From contig WRHJ01000005.1 of the NCBI GenBank assembly GCA_009783305.1, positions 1-60,987 of the forward strand: 60,987 nt of DNA, written 5' to 3'. Source of the DNA: Candidatus Saccharimonadota bacterium. GTDB lineage: Bacteria > Patescibacteriota > Saccharimonadia > Saccharimonadales > Saccharimonadaceae. A program made the position numbers and the translations under genes. How positions within the stretch are numbered: position 1 is the stretch's first letter; the number at the start of each line of letters is the position of its first letter. The notes below the pieces were generated by a model. It saw only the letters and a program-made list of their open reading frames with translations, was not told where the DNA came from and did no database searches. This document shows positions 51,330 through 59,226 of the stretch, in pieces.

Positions 51330-52400
51330 CTATCTATTCAACCAACTCTCAATAAACCCATCCAACTTCCCATCCAGCACCGCCTCCGCATCTGTTTCCT
51401 CATACTTTGTCCGCGTATCCTTCACTAACTTATACGGATGCAGCACATAATTCCGAATCTGCTGTCCCCAGCTCGCCGACTCCCCCGCCCGCAACTTATC
51501 AATCGACTCCGCTTCTTGCTCCACCCGCATCTGTTCCAGTTTGCCTCGCAAAATTTCCATCGCCTTCTCGCGATTTTTCAACTGCGATCGCTCATTTTGA
51601 ATCGCTACCACAATCCCCGTCGGAATATGCGTAATCCGCACCGCCGAATCTGTCGTATTCACGCTCTGCCCCCCATGTCCTCCGCTCCGATACACGTCAA
51701 TTCTCAAATCATCCGGATTAATTTTTAACTCATTATCACTTTTTATCACCGGCAAAACTTCCACTAACGCAAAACTCGTCTGCCGCAAATTATCCGCATT
51801 AAACGGCGACAATCTAACCAGCCGATGCACACCATGATCGCCCTTCAATCGCCCATACACATCGCGCCCTGAAAATTCCATCACACTTGTCTTCACGCCT
51901 GCTTCCTCGCCAGCCACTCTGTCTAAATTTTGTACTCGGACGCCAGACTTCTCCGCCCAACGCAAATACATCCGCTCCAACATCCCTGCCCAATCCATCG
52001 CCTCTGTCCCGCCCGCACCCGATGTAACTCGTATCACCGCATCCCCGCCATCGTATTTCCCAGTAAACCGCAGCGCCTGCTTCAACCCAGACAATTTCTC
52101 CTCCATCGCCTCCACTTGCACTCCAATTTCCTCGCTCAAACTCTCATCATCCAACCCCACCAACTCATCTATATCCGAAAGTTGCCCTTTCAATACCACC
52201 CAATCATCCACTTCCTCATGCAGTCGCGCCAGCTCCTCATTTTTCGCTCGCGCCAGATCCGGATTATTCCAAATTTCCGGCACCGCCACTTCCGCTTCCA
52301 AAGCCGATAGCTCAATCAACTTGCGTGCAATCTCCAACTTCGCCCAACTAGTGTCAAATTCCCCCCGCAAAATATCTAGTCTCTTTTTCACTTCAAACAT
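51330..52400 (-). CDS. prfB: Peptide chain release factor 2
   Basis: The 356-residue factor has SPF in LVRLSPFNADNLRQ, the RF2 codon-recognition motif, and GGQ in SGGHGGQSVNTTDSAVR. No programmed frameshift is needed: the frame is continuous from the ATG. Its presence agrees with TGA being a stop codon. It shares a 16-base promoter gap with murI. Confidence 0.96.
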   Translation of the reverse strand: MFEVKKRLDILRGEFDTSWAKLEIARKLIELSALEAEVAVPEIWNNPDLARAKNEELARLHEEVDDWVVLKGQLSDIDELVGLDDESLSEEIGVQVEAMEEKLSGLKQALRFTGKYDGGDAVIRVTSGAGGTEAMDWAGMLERMYLRWAEKSGVRVQNLDRVAGEEAGVKTSVMEFSGRDVYGRLKGDHGVHRLVRLSPFNADNLRQTSFALVEVLPVIKSDNELKINPDDLRIDVYRSGGHGGQSVNTTDSAVRITHIPTGIVVAIQNERSQLKNREKAMEILRGKLEQMRVEQEAESIDKLRAGESASWGQQIRNYVLHPYKLVKDTRTKYEETDAEAVLDGKLDGFIESWLNR

Positions 52401-52416
52401 ATGTATAATATATCAT
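52401..52416. promoter_or_regulatory. 16-base divergent promoter, prfB and murI
   Basis: The gap between the two start codons reads ATGTATAATATATCAT. TATAAT (52404-52409) serves the + strand, seven bases before murI; TATATT on the - strand ends six bases before prfB. The two -10 elements overlap, so polymerases must compete for them. Confidence 0.75.
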
Positions 52417-53070
52417 ATGAAACAGATCGTAGTCTTCGACACTGGCACTGGCGGCAAAATCTTTGCCGATCATTTCCGCCAAGAAATTCCCGGCGTCAAA
52501 ATCACTGAAGTCATCGATTCTATCAATGCCCCCTATGGCTCAAAAAAGCCCGCGCAAATATTGACGCTCACTGAGAGCGCCCTTAGACCATATCTCAATG
52601 ACCCCCTGCTCCCTATCATCGTCCTCGCTTGCAATACTGCCACCGCCCTTACGCTCTCAAATCTTCGCTCCAAATATCCCAACCAAATCTTCGTCGGTAC
52701 CGAACCAGCCGTCAAACCCGCCGCACAATTGACCCGAAACGGCAAAGTACTCATCCTCGCCACCCCCGCCGCTCTCCGTTCTCCCCATTACCAAAATCTC
52801 AAAAGTAAATACGCCAAAAAACTCACTCTCTACGAACCAAACTGCACCGATTGGGCCGCCAAAATCGACGCCGGTACTCTCACCGATCAAGATATCTCCG
52901 CCACTCTTTCTCCCTATCAAGCCTACTCCCCCGATGTTATCATCCTCGCTTGTACTCACTATCTCGCCATCCCAACCCAAGCCTTCACTAATATTTTCCC
53001 TGACATCAGCATCTACTCCCCCCTCCCCTCCGTCACCAACCGCATTAAATCGCTTCTACGGCAGCTATAA
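52417..53070 (+). CDS. murI: Glutamate racemase
   Basis: The enzyme supplies D-glutamate for the wall. FDTGTGG at residues 7-13 and the two catalytic cysteines C72 (ACNTAT) and C179 (ACTHY) are present. At 217 residues it is shorter than usual (about 260). Its last 26 bases overlap the 3' end of murD on the other strand. Confidence 0.92.
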   Translation: MKQIVVFDTGTGGKIFADHFRQEIPGVKITEVIDSINAPYGSKKPAQILTLTESALRPYLNDPLLPIIVLACNTATALTLSNLRSKYPNQIFVGTEPAVKPAAQLTRNGKVLILATPAALRSPHYQNLKSKYAKKLTLYEPNCTDWAAKIDAGTLTDQDISATLSPYQAYSPDVIILACTHYLAIPTQAFTNIFPDISIYSPLPSVTNRIKSLLRQL

Positions 53071-54298
53071 ACTGATCCCCTCGATCCGCATAATTCTTAA
53101 AACTATCAAAACTAGCGCATGCTGGACTTAAAATCACTACATCTCCATCTTCTGCCGTTTCCGTTGTAATTTTTACAACATTTTTCATGTCATACGGGAC
53201 TTCCGTAACTCGCACTATTTTTTCATACCCCGCCCCAATCAAATCCTGTTCAAGTTTTTCTCCCTCCGGACCAACTAATACAACTTTTTTTACATTTCCA
53301 TCCCGCACCACTTCCGCCAGTCCATGAAAATCCGCACCCTTGCTGCTCCCGCCCAAAATCAATATCTTCGGTTCCGCAAACGCTCGAATCGCCGCAATCG
53401 CACTCCCCGGCGTCGTCGAAATACTATCATCATAATATTTCACCCCCTCTACCTCTCGCACGAACTTCAATCGATGCGGCAAACCTGTAAACGACCCCAG
53501 CCCATCAGCAATCGCCTTCTCGTCCTCTACTCCCACCGCTCGCACCGCTAATATCGCCGCTTCGCCGTTCATACGATTGTGCTCGCCTGGTATAACTAAT
53601 TTATTCAACAACTCTTCAAACTCACCTGTTGGATACCCCACTTTCTGCCCCTGCGACAATTCTGCAATTTCTGTACTCATCGGATTTGTTTTATCATATA
53701 CCACCACATCATCTTCCCTCTGCCATCGCGCGATATTCCCCTTAGCCGCCGCATACTCCGCCATATCTTTATGTACATCCATATGATCCGATTCCATATG
53801 CACCACCACCGCTACGTGCGGACTCCGCGTCATATCCCACAACTGAAAACTTGAAAGCTCATATACCACTATGTCGTCTCCGGAAATCTCATCCAGCACA
53901 TCCAGCGCTGCCGCCCCAATATTCCCCACCAACCACACCTTCCTCCCTGCTGCTTTCAAAATTTCCGCAATCAGCGAACATGTCGTCCCCTTCCCCTTCG
54001 TCCCCGTCACCCCGATAATCTTCGCTGGACATTTCTCAAAAAAATACCGCGTTGCGCTCGTAACTCTGTCAAAAGAATATTTTGATCCATCCGAAAGTCT
54101 TTCCGTTTCAATCCTATCCGGCCGCACCGACGGCGAACGGAACACATAATCAAACTCCGAGAAATCTAACTTCTCAAAATCCACTCCGTTTTTTTCATCA
54201 AATACCTTTATTTCCGCCCAACCGCGAAAATACCGTTCCACGCTTTGCCCCTCCACTCCATACCCCAAAATTGCCACTCTCGCATCTCGTGTCGTCAT
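53045..54298 (-). CDS. murD: UDP-MurNAc-L-alanine:D-glutamate ligase MurD
   Basis: A 417-residue Mur ligase: VAILGYGVEGQS, RSPSVRPD, GVTGTKGKGTTCSLIAEIL (P-loop), ELSSFQLWD, EHNRMNGEAAI, and GLPHRLKFVREVEGVKYYDDSISTTPGSA. It uses the D-Glu made by MurI, its tail-to-tail neighbour. ATGA overlap links it to truB upstream. Confidence 0.95.
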   Translation of the reverse strand: MTTRDARVAILGYGVEGQSVERYFRGWAEIKVFDEKNGVDFEKLDFSEFDYVFRSPSVRPDRIETERLSDGSKYSFDRVTSATRYFFEKCPAKIIGVTGTKGKGTTCSLIAEILKAAGRKVWLVGNIGAAALDVLDEISGDDIVVYELSSFQLWDMTRSPHVAVVVHMESDHMDVHKDMAEYAAAKGNIARWQREDDVVVYDKTNPMSTEIAELSQGQKVGYPTGEFEELLNKLVIPGEHNRMNGEAAILAVRAVGVEDEKAIADGLGSFTGLPHRLKFVREVEGVKYYDDSISTTPGSAIAAIRAFAEPKILILGGSSKGADFHGLAEVVRDGNVKKVVLVGPEGEKLEQDLIGAGYEKIVRVTEVPYDMKNVVKITTETAEDGDVVILSPACASFDSFKNYADRGDQFIAAVEAI

Positions 54299-55005
54299 AT
54301 TACAACCATATTAACATCTTTCAAATCATAAGTCCCCACCCTAGTCCTTCGCAACTCCACTACATATGCCCCGCATCCCAATTTCTCTCCAATATCCACC
54401 GCTAAGCTCCGAATGTAAGTCCCACTGCCCACATGCGCCCGTATCGTCAGATACGGCCAGGCATAATCCAATATCTCTATACTGTATATCTGCACTTTCC
54501 GCTTCGGCATCTCCACTTCCACCCCCTTCCGTGCCAACTTATACGCCCGCTGCCCATTAATCTTAATCGCTGAAAACACCGGCGGCGTCTGCTCAATCTC
54601 ACCAATAAATGATGATACGACGTGGAAAATCCGAGAAAGATATTTCTTAGAACCAGCTTTGTCGCCGAGAAAACCTGCTTCGGGCAGGGTTTTCTCGGGA
54701 GTCGCTACGTTCTCAGAAATACCCTTCTCGGTTATTTCCCCCTCCGGATCTCCGGTCGTCGATGTAGCACCCAGTCTGATCTTCGCTTCGTAAATTTTAT
54801 CTAATTTAGAGAACTCATCGGCACGTTTAGTTCCTTTACCGGCAAGCAAAATCATCAGCCCCGTTGCAAACGGATCCAACGTTCCCGTATGCCCCACTTT
54901 CACTTTATGCCCAGCCGCCTCTGATAATTTTCGCCGCACACGCGCCACCACTCCAAAACTACTCATCCCTGCCGGTTTATCCACCCACAAAATATCATCT
55001 TCCAT
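54295..55005 (-). CDS. truB: tRNA pseudouridine-55 synthase TruB
   Basis: A 236-residue enzyme: WVDKPAGMSSFGVV, catalytic D44 in GHTGTLDPFATGLM, then KIYEAKIRLGATSTTGDPEGE and QTPPVFSAIKINGQRAYKLARKG. A family A palindromic element encodes about residues 92-125, in the region after TGDPEGE. TATAAT ends eight bases before the ATG. Confidence 0.95.
   Translation of the reverse strand: MEDDILWVDKPAGMSSFGVVARVRRKLSEAAGHKVKVGHTGTLDPFATGLMILLAGKGTKRADEFSKLDKIYEAKIRLGATSTTGDPEGEITEKGISENVATPEKTLPEAGFLGDKAGSKKYLSRIFHVVSSFIGEIEQTPPVFSAIKINGQRAYKLARKGVEVEMPKRKVQIYSIEILDYAWPYLTIRAHVGSGTYIRSLAVDIGEKLGCGAYVVELRRTRVGTYDLKDVNMVVI
54631..54731. repeat. Palindromic element, family A, in frame inside truB
   Basis: Arms 54631-54653 and 54709-54731 pair over 23 bases with three mismatches. 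The core 54654-54708 is exactly 55 bases and, reverse complemented, matches the core at 63-117 at about 49 of 55 positions. One A-T pair of the core stem at 63-117 is a C-G pair here, so pairing is kept. It is read in frame; core plus one arm is 78 bases, a whole number of codons. Confidence 0.9.
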
Positions 55006-55025
55006 CTCTATTAATTATATCACTA

Positions 55026-56780
55026 CTAAACTACAGTCGCGCCTGGCAACTGGAATGCCCCCGGATCACCATCTCTGCCCTGCGGATATACCTGGTCTGG
55101 CATCGCCTGATTAGATCCAAGATAAGCATGATCATCCGCCACTGGTGCCGCCGGCTGTATGGGGGCCACTGTAGGCATCACCGGTTGCTGTTGCACCACA
55201 GGCGCTGCCTGAACAGGCTGCGGTTGTGGTTGTGGTACCACTGGAACTGGAGCCTGAATCACCACAGCTGGCACAGGTTGCGGCGCCGGTGCCGTCAAAC
55301 CCGTACCTGGATCGAAGGGTGGTGGTGGTGGTGGCAATGCACCTTCGGTAGGCATCGGCAAAGGCGCCGTAATTGGCTCGGCCGCTACTGGTGCGGCCAC
55401 AGGAACAGCTTGCGTCGGCGCTACTACGTTTACGGGGGCAGTATTTATATAGGCCGGTTCATTTCCAGCCGGTGCTACCATTACCGGAGTATCCACCGGT
55501 GCTTGCGCATAATTTATCACTGGTACACCATTTATCTCTGGGTTATTAGCTACAGCTGGTGCTGCCTGAGCCGCCAAATTAGCATCTGGGGCTTCCTCCA
55601 TTGGTATTTCCTCCCCTATAGGAGTCTTCAATTCTTGTTCAATCAACGCCCCATAATCTTTCTTCGGAGCATTATCTGATAATTCTCCAGCGCTTGCTTC
55701 GTCCGTAGCCGCCTGCCTCAATTCATCCATCAATGGTCCATTAACACTGCTCATAGATGAAGGCTGCACTATACCTTCCAACTCTTGCTCAGGAGACGAA
55801 GGAGGCATAGTAGGTGTAAAATCAACTGCACCGTGCATATCTGGTGCTGGTGCCGCCTGTGGTTCAGCAGCTATAGTCTCAACTGGGGCCGCTTGAGACT
55901 CTGCACGATTGACGCTCAACATCGACGGATCTTGAGGATAGGCTTGCGTAGCCTCTGCAATCGCACTCGCCGCTGCACTCTGCAAGGCAATTGCATTTGC
56001 ATCAATCGGGATATTCGACGAAATCAACTGTTGATTCGCCCCCTTCTCCATCAGCTTGCTCGCCATCACCATCGTGCCAGGCGTCGTCTTTTCGTTACTA
56101 AATCGATTCGTCGCCGCCACAATACCTGTCAAAACCGCCGTCGCCACCTGCGTATCCATCAGCTCAGTCTTACCATCCCCCAATCTCTCAGCCAACATCC
56201 CCACCATTTCTGACACGCTGCTGGCCGCCGGATTATTCCACTCCATATCACCGAACTTGCCAGGTACGCCCGCTGTAATATTGATCGAACCAGCATTATG
56301 CATGATCCTGCCGTGTTCAGACAAGGCCTTATCAAGATCCGCCGGCGTCGCCACATTAAGTGCTATCACCAAATCAACATTAAAATCACCGTGGCTAAAT
56401 TCCAAATCACCCTCGTCAATCGTCGTCCGATAAGGCGTAATAAATATCTTTACGAAGTCACCTTCAATTTTATATCTCAAATGATCAGCTTTTTCCTTGC
56501 TCAGAGCAATGATAAAGTCTTGCAGACTATTCGTATTCGGCTCAAACGTATTCTCAGGCTGCAAAAATACCAGCGCATTTGGTATTTGTCCCGAAAAAAT
56601 CGCTGTTGCATGCTTCCCTAATTTATCCAACACCAAAGCCAACCCAATCGCCGCCGCCATCTCATCCACATTTGGATTACTCGACAACGCAACCAGCACA
56701 TTATCACCCCCTTTCACCCTTTCGACTACCTGTGCCAATATGTCATTGGTCGGCCTCGAAGCTGTTTTTGTGTCTGCCAT
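55026..56780 (-). CDS. DHH-like protein with long Pro/Ala-rich tail
   Basis: The 584-residue protein has an N-terminal DHH phosphoesterase-like domain (about 1-260): SSNPNVDEMAAAIGLALVL at motif I and EHGRIMHNAGSINITAGVPG with NPAASSVSEMV later. The Asp/His set of active DHH enzymes is partly missing (NVDE for DxD), so it may bind instead of cut. Residues about 290-584 are low-complexity, rich in Ala, Pro, Val and Gln. No signal peptide or membrane helix is seen. A leader of about 40 A-rich bases without a Shine-Dalgarno site precedes the ATG. Confidence 0.7.
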   Translation of the reverse strand: MADTKTASRPTNDILAQVVERVKGGDNVLVALSSNPNVDEMAAAIGLALVLDKLGKHATAIFSGQIPNALVFLQPENTFEPNTNSLQDFIIALSKEKADHLRYKIEGDFVKIFITPYRTTIDEGDLEFSHGDFNVDLVIALNVATPADLDKALSEHGRIMHNAGSINITAGVPGKFGDMEWNNPAASSVSEMVGMLAERLGDGKTELMDTQVATAVLTGIVAATNRFSNEKTTPGTMVMASKLMEKGANQQLISSNIPIDANAIALQSAAASAIAEATQAYPQDPSMLSVNRAESQAAPVETIAAEPQAAPAPDMHGAVDFTPTMPPSSPEQELEGIVQPSSMSSVNGPLMDELRQAATDEASAGELSDNAPKKDYGALIEQELKTPIGEEIPMEEAPDANLAAQAAPAVANNPEINGVPVINYAQAPVDTPVMVAPAGNEPAYINTAPVNVVAPTQAVPVAAPVAAEPITAPLPMPTEGALPPPPPPFDPGTGLTAPAPQPVPAVVIQAPVPVVPQPQPQPVQAAPVVQQQPVMPTVAPIQPAAPVADDHAYLGSNQAMPDQVYPQGRDGDPGAFQLPGATVV

Positions 56781-56853
56781 ATTGTTCTTTTTTGTTTATT
56801 TTTGACCGTTTGCACTATCATCTTAGCATAACCGTAACAAAATTGCAACCATA

Positions 56854-56880
56854 AAAAACCCTCGGTTACCCGAGGGTTTT
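56854..56880 (-). terminator. Intrinsic terminator of the pyrophosphatase gene
   Basis: AAAACCCTCGG and CCGAGGGTTTT pair around a short loop, with a T run on the - strand. It lies 12 bases after the hppA stop. Confidence 0.93.
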
Positions 56881-56891
56881 GCCTTTACTAT

Positions 56892-59078
56892 TTACGCAAT
56901 TACGCTAAATAGATTAAAGGCTGTAAATAGAGGCAGCATAATTACGGATACAGTGGCCATCATCTTGATCATGATATCCTGATTTGGCCCGACCACGTCT
57001 TTAAACGGGTCGCCTATAGTGTCGGCAATCACGGTGGCACGATGCATCCCGCCCCACTGCTCTTCGCCGTACAGAGCAACCAGCTCATCCTGGGTAGCCT
57101 TGACCAATTTCTTCGAATTGTCCCAAGCACCGCCCGAATTAGCCGTCGCCGTAGCCGTAACCACCGCTATCAATATCGCACCAATCAGTAGTCCCGCAAC
57201 CAACAGTGGGCCAAACAACATCCCGCCCACAATTGGTGCTGACAGTGATACGATAACGGGCTTGACCATTTGCTTCAGTGCATGTCTCGTGCAAATATCG
57301 ACACAGCGCCCTGAATCTGGTCTTTCTGTACCATCAAGGATTCCCGGTTTTTCTTTAACTTGGCGCCTGACTTCATCGACCATTTCGGCCGCATTGTTAT
57401 TCACGGCATCCATCATCACGCCGCTCAACCATTGCATCAACCCGCCTCCGGCAATCGCTCCGAATAAAGCGAGAGCATTGGTAATGTCAACACCCCCGTT
57501 GCTGCCGTCCAAATTAGAGAACAGCATCATCATTGCCAGAGCTGCCAATACGCCTGATCCAATCGCAAAGCCTTTCCCGACTGCCGCCGTTGTGTTGCCC
57601 AGTGAATCCAGACTGTCAGTAATACGTCTCACCGACTTATCCAGTTTTGCCATTTCAGCAATGCCTCCAGCATTGTCCGAGATTGGGCCGTAAGTATCGA
57701 CCGTAACAGTAGCTGCTACGAACGACAACATCCCGACCGCCGCAATAGCCGATCCATAATTACCAGAAAAATAGCTAGAGGCAAAAAGCGAAAATCCCAG
57801 CACCAAGCAAGCCGGTAAGCAACTGCGCCAACCTAAACTTAGGCCGCCTACAATCACGAGAGCCGGACCTTCCTTGGAAAGAGCTGCGATTTTACGCGTT
57901 TCCTTGTATCTATCACTGGTGTATCTTTCCGCTATCAATCCCATGGCAATGCCGGCAACAATCCCGATCATGGAGGAAATCCATGGGGAAATCCATCCAA
58001 AACGAAACTGTGAACCGACGGTGCTTTGCCCCGCGAAAAAGAAATAAGCGAGAACGCCCGATCCTACTGCAATAATACCTGCACTTGACCACAACGATAA
58101 ATTTAGTTCTCGAGCCAATTTACCAATTGATTTGCGTGCCAAGACAAAAATAATGCCTAGCACACAAGCAATCAGGCCCAGCCCAGCCACGGCTATTGGA
58201 TATTCCATCATCCTAGTGACCATGGTGTTAGTCATGGGACTAGGGGAATTTATCAAAGCCGTGTAAATCGTAATTGGCAAGATGGTGCAGGCGGTGATAG
58301 CTCCAATCGTGCTTTCCAGCAGATCGGAGCCGTTACCATTAACGTCGCCGACATTATCGCCGACGCAATCCGCAATAGTCGCGGGATTCCTTGGATCATC
58401 CTCTGGTATTCCCAATTCTGTTTTGCCCACCAGATCGGACCCCATATCAGCGCCCTTCGTGAAGATTCCGCCACCCAATCTGTTAAAGACTGCCATAATT
58501 GAACAGCCTAGTGCATAACAGACTAAAACTTGCGAAATCATTACAAACTTTAGGCCCACGATACTGGTAGTCTCGACCAAATTTTCCGGCCGTGCGAACA
58601 TGAATGCCATGCCCACAACTAGATAGACAATGAGAAGTCCGAGTAATGCAAAGCCGCCCACAGCTGTGCCCATTACGCTTCCTCCTCTGATTGCCACCTT
58701 ACCCGCGCGATCCTCGGCATTGCCTTTGCCATCAAGAACAGCGAGTCTGGCTTCGTTTGCGACGCGCTCATTGTAGATGACTGCTGCCCGCATGCCCACT
58801 AGGCCTGCGAACGAACTCATAGTGGCACCAATCAATGTTGCAAGACCTGCCCACGGAGTGAACAGTATCGAAAACAACAATGCGATGCCAAAAATGATCG
58901 GTACATCCACGGAAAACTCGCGTTTCAGGAATGCCGTGGCACCTTGTCGAATTGCTTCCGCAATTTCCGACATTTCTGGAGTACCGCCTGCCATTTTTCG
59001 CCCTCTTTTAAAACTGTCCAGGCAAAATAACAGTGAGGCGATAACTCCCGCGCCAACCAGGAAAATAGCTGCCAGCAT
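56892..59078 (-). CDS. hppA: Ion-translocating membrane pyrophosphatase
   Basis: A 728-residue polytopic pump with about 16 helices. GGIFTKGADMGSDLVGKTELGIPEDDPRNPATIADCVGDNVGD is the pyrophosphate site (partly quoted: key residues K and the D clusters), repeated late as GGAWDNSKK and IGDPFKD. GNTTAAVGKGFAIGS has Ala where K-independent enzymes have Lys, so it is predicted K-dependent. Whether it moves H or Na cannot be told by eye. ATG 59078 is used, with GGAGG 11 bases upstream; the leader has a CAGGTATTT/AAATGCCTG hairpin, and TTGAAC-16-TATAAT lies further upstream. Base use is less skewed than its neighbours. Confidence 0.95.
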   Translation of the reverse strand: MLAAIFLVGAGVIASLLFCLDSFKRGRKMAGGTPEMSEIAEAIRQGATAFLKREFSVDVPIIFGIALLFSILFTPWAGLATLIGATMSSFAGLVGMRAAVIYNERVANEARLAVLDGKGNAEDRAGKVAIRGGSVMGTAVGGFALLGLLIVYLVVGMAFMFARPENLVETTSIVGLKFVMISQVLVCYALGCSIMAVFNRLGGGIFTKGADMGSDLVGKTELGIPEDDPRNPATIADCVGDNVGDVNGNGSDLLESTIGAITACTILPITIYTALINSPSPMTNTMVTRMMEYPIAVAGLGLIACVLGIIFVLARKSIGKLARELNLSLWSSAGIIAVGSGVLAYFFFAGQSTVGSQFRFGWISPWISSMIGIVAGIAMGLIAERYTSDRYKETRKIAALSKEGPALVIVGGLSLGWRSCLPACLVLGFSLFASSYFSGNYGSAIAAVGMLSFVAATVTVDTYGPISDNAGGIAEMAKLDKSVRRITDSLDSLGNTTAAVGKGFAIGSGVLAALAMMMLFSNLDGSNGGVDITNALALFGAIAGGGLMQWLSGVMMDAVNNNAAEMVDEVRRQVKEKPGILDGTERPDSGRCVDICTRHALKQMVKPVIVSLSAPIVGGMLFGPLLVAGLLIGAILIAVVTATATANSGGAWDNSKKLVKATQDELVALYGEEQWGGMHRATVIADTIGDPFKDVVGPNQDIMIKMMATVSVIMLPLFTAFNLFSVIA

Positions 59079-59226
59079 GTTAAGGTGCACCTCCAATAAA
59101 AATTACAGGCATTTGCCTTCAAATACCTGCCATGCCCATATTATACGACATTTTATCAGTTGTTCAAGACTCAAAACGGCAAGTCATGAGCCAATAAAAA
59201 TCAGACTTCAATCCCCTTTTAACTAA

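Noticed and set aside
51330-52400. Programmed frameshift in prfB
   Set aside because: The frame is continuous from a normal start and no in-frame TGA with a slippery site is present near the N-terminus.
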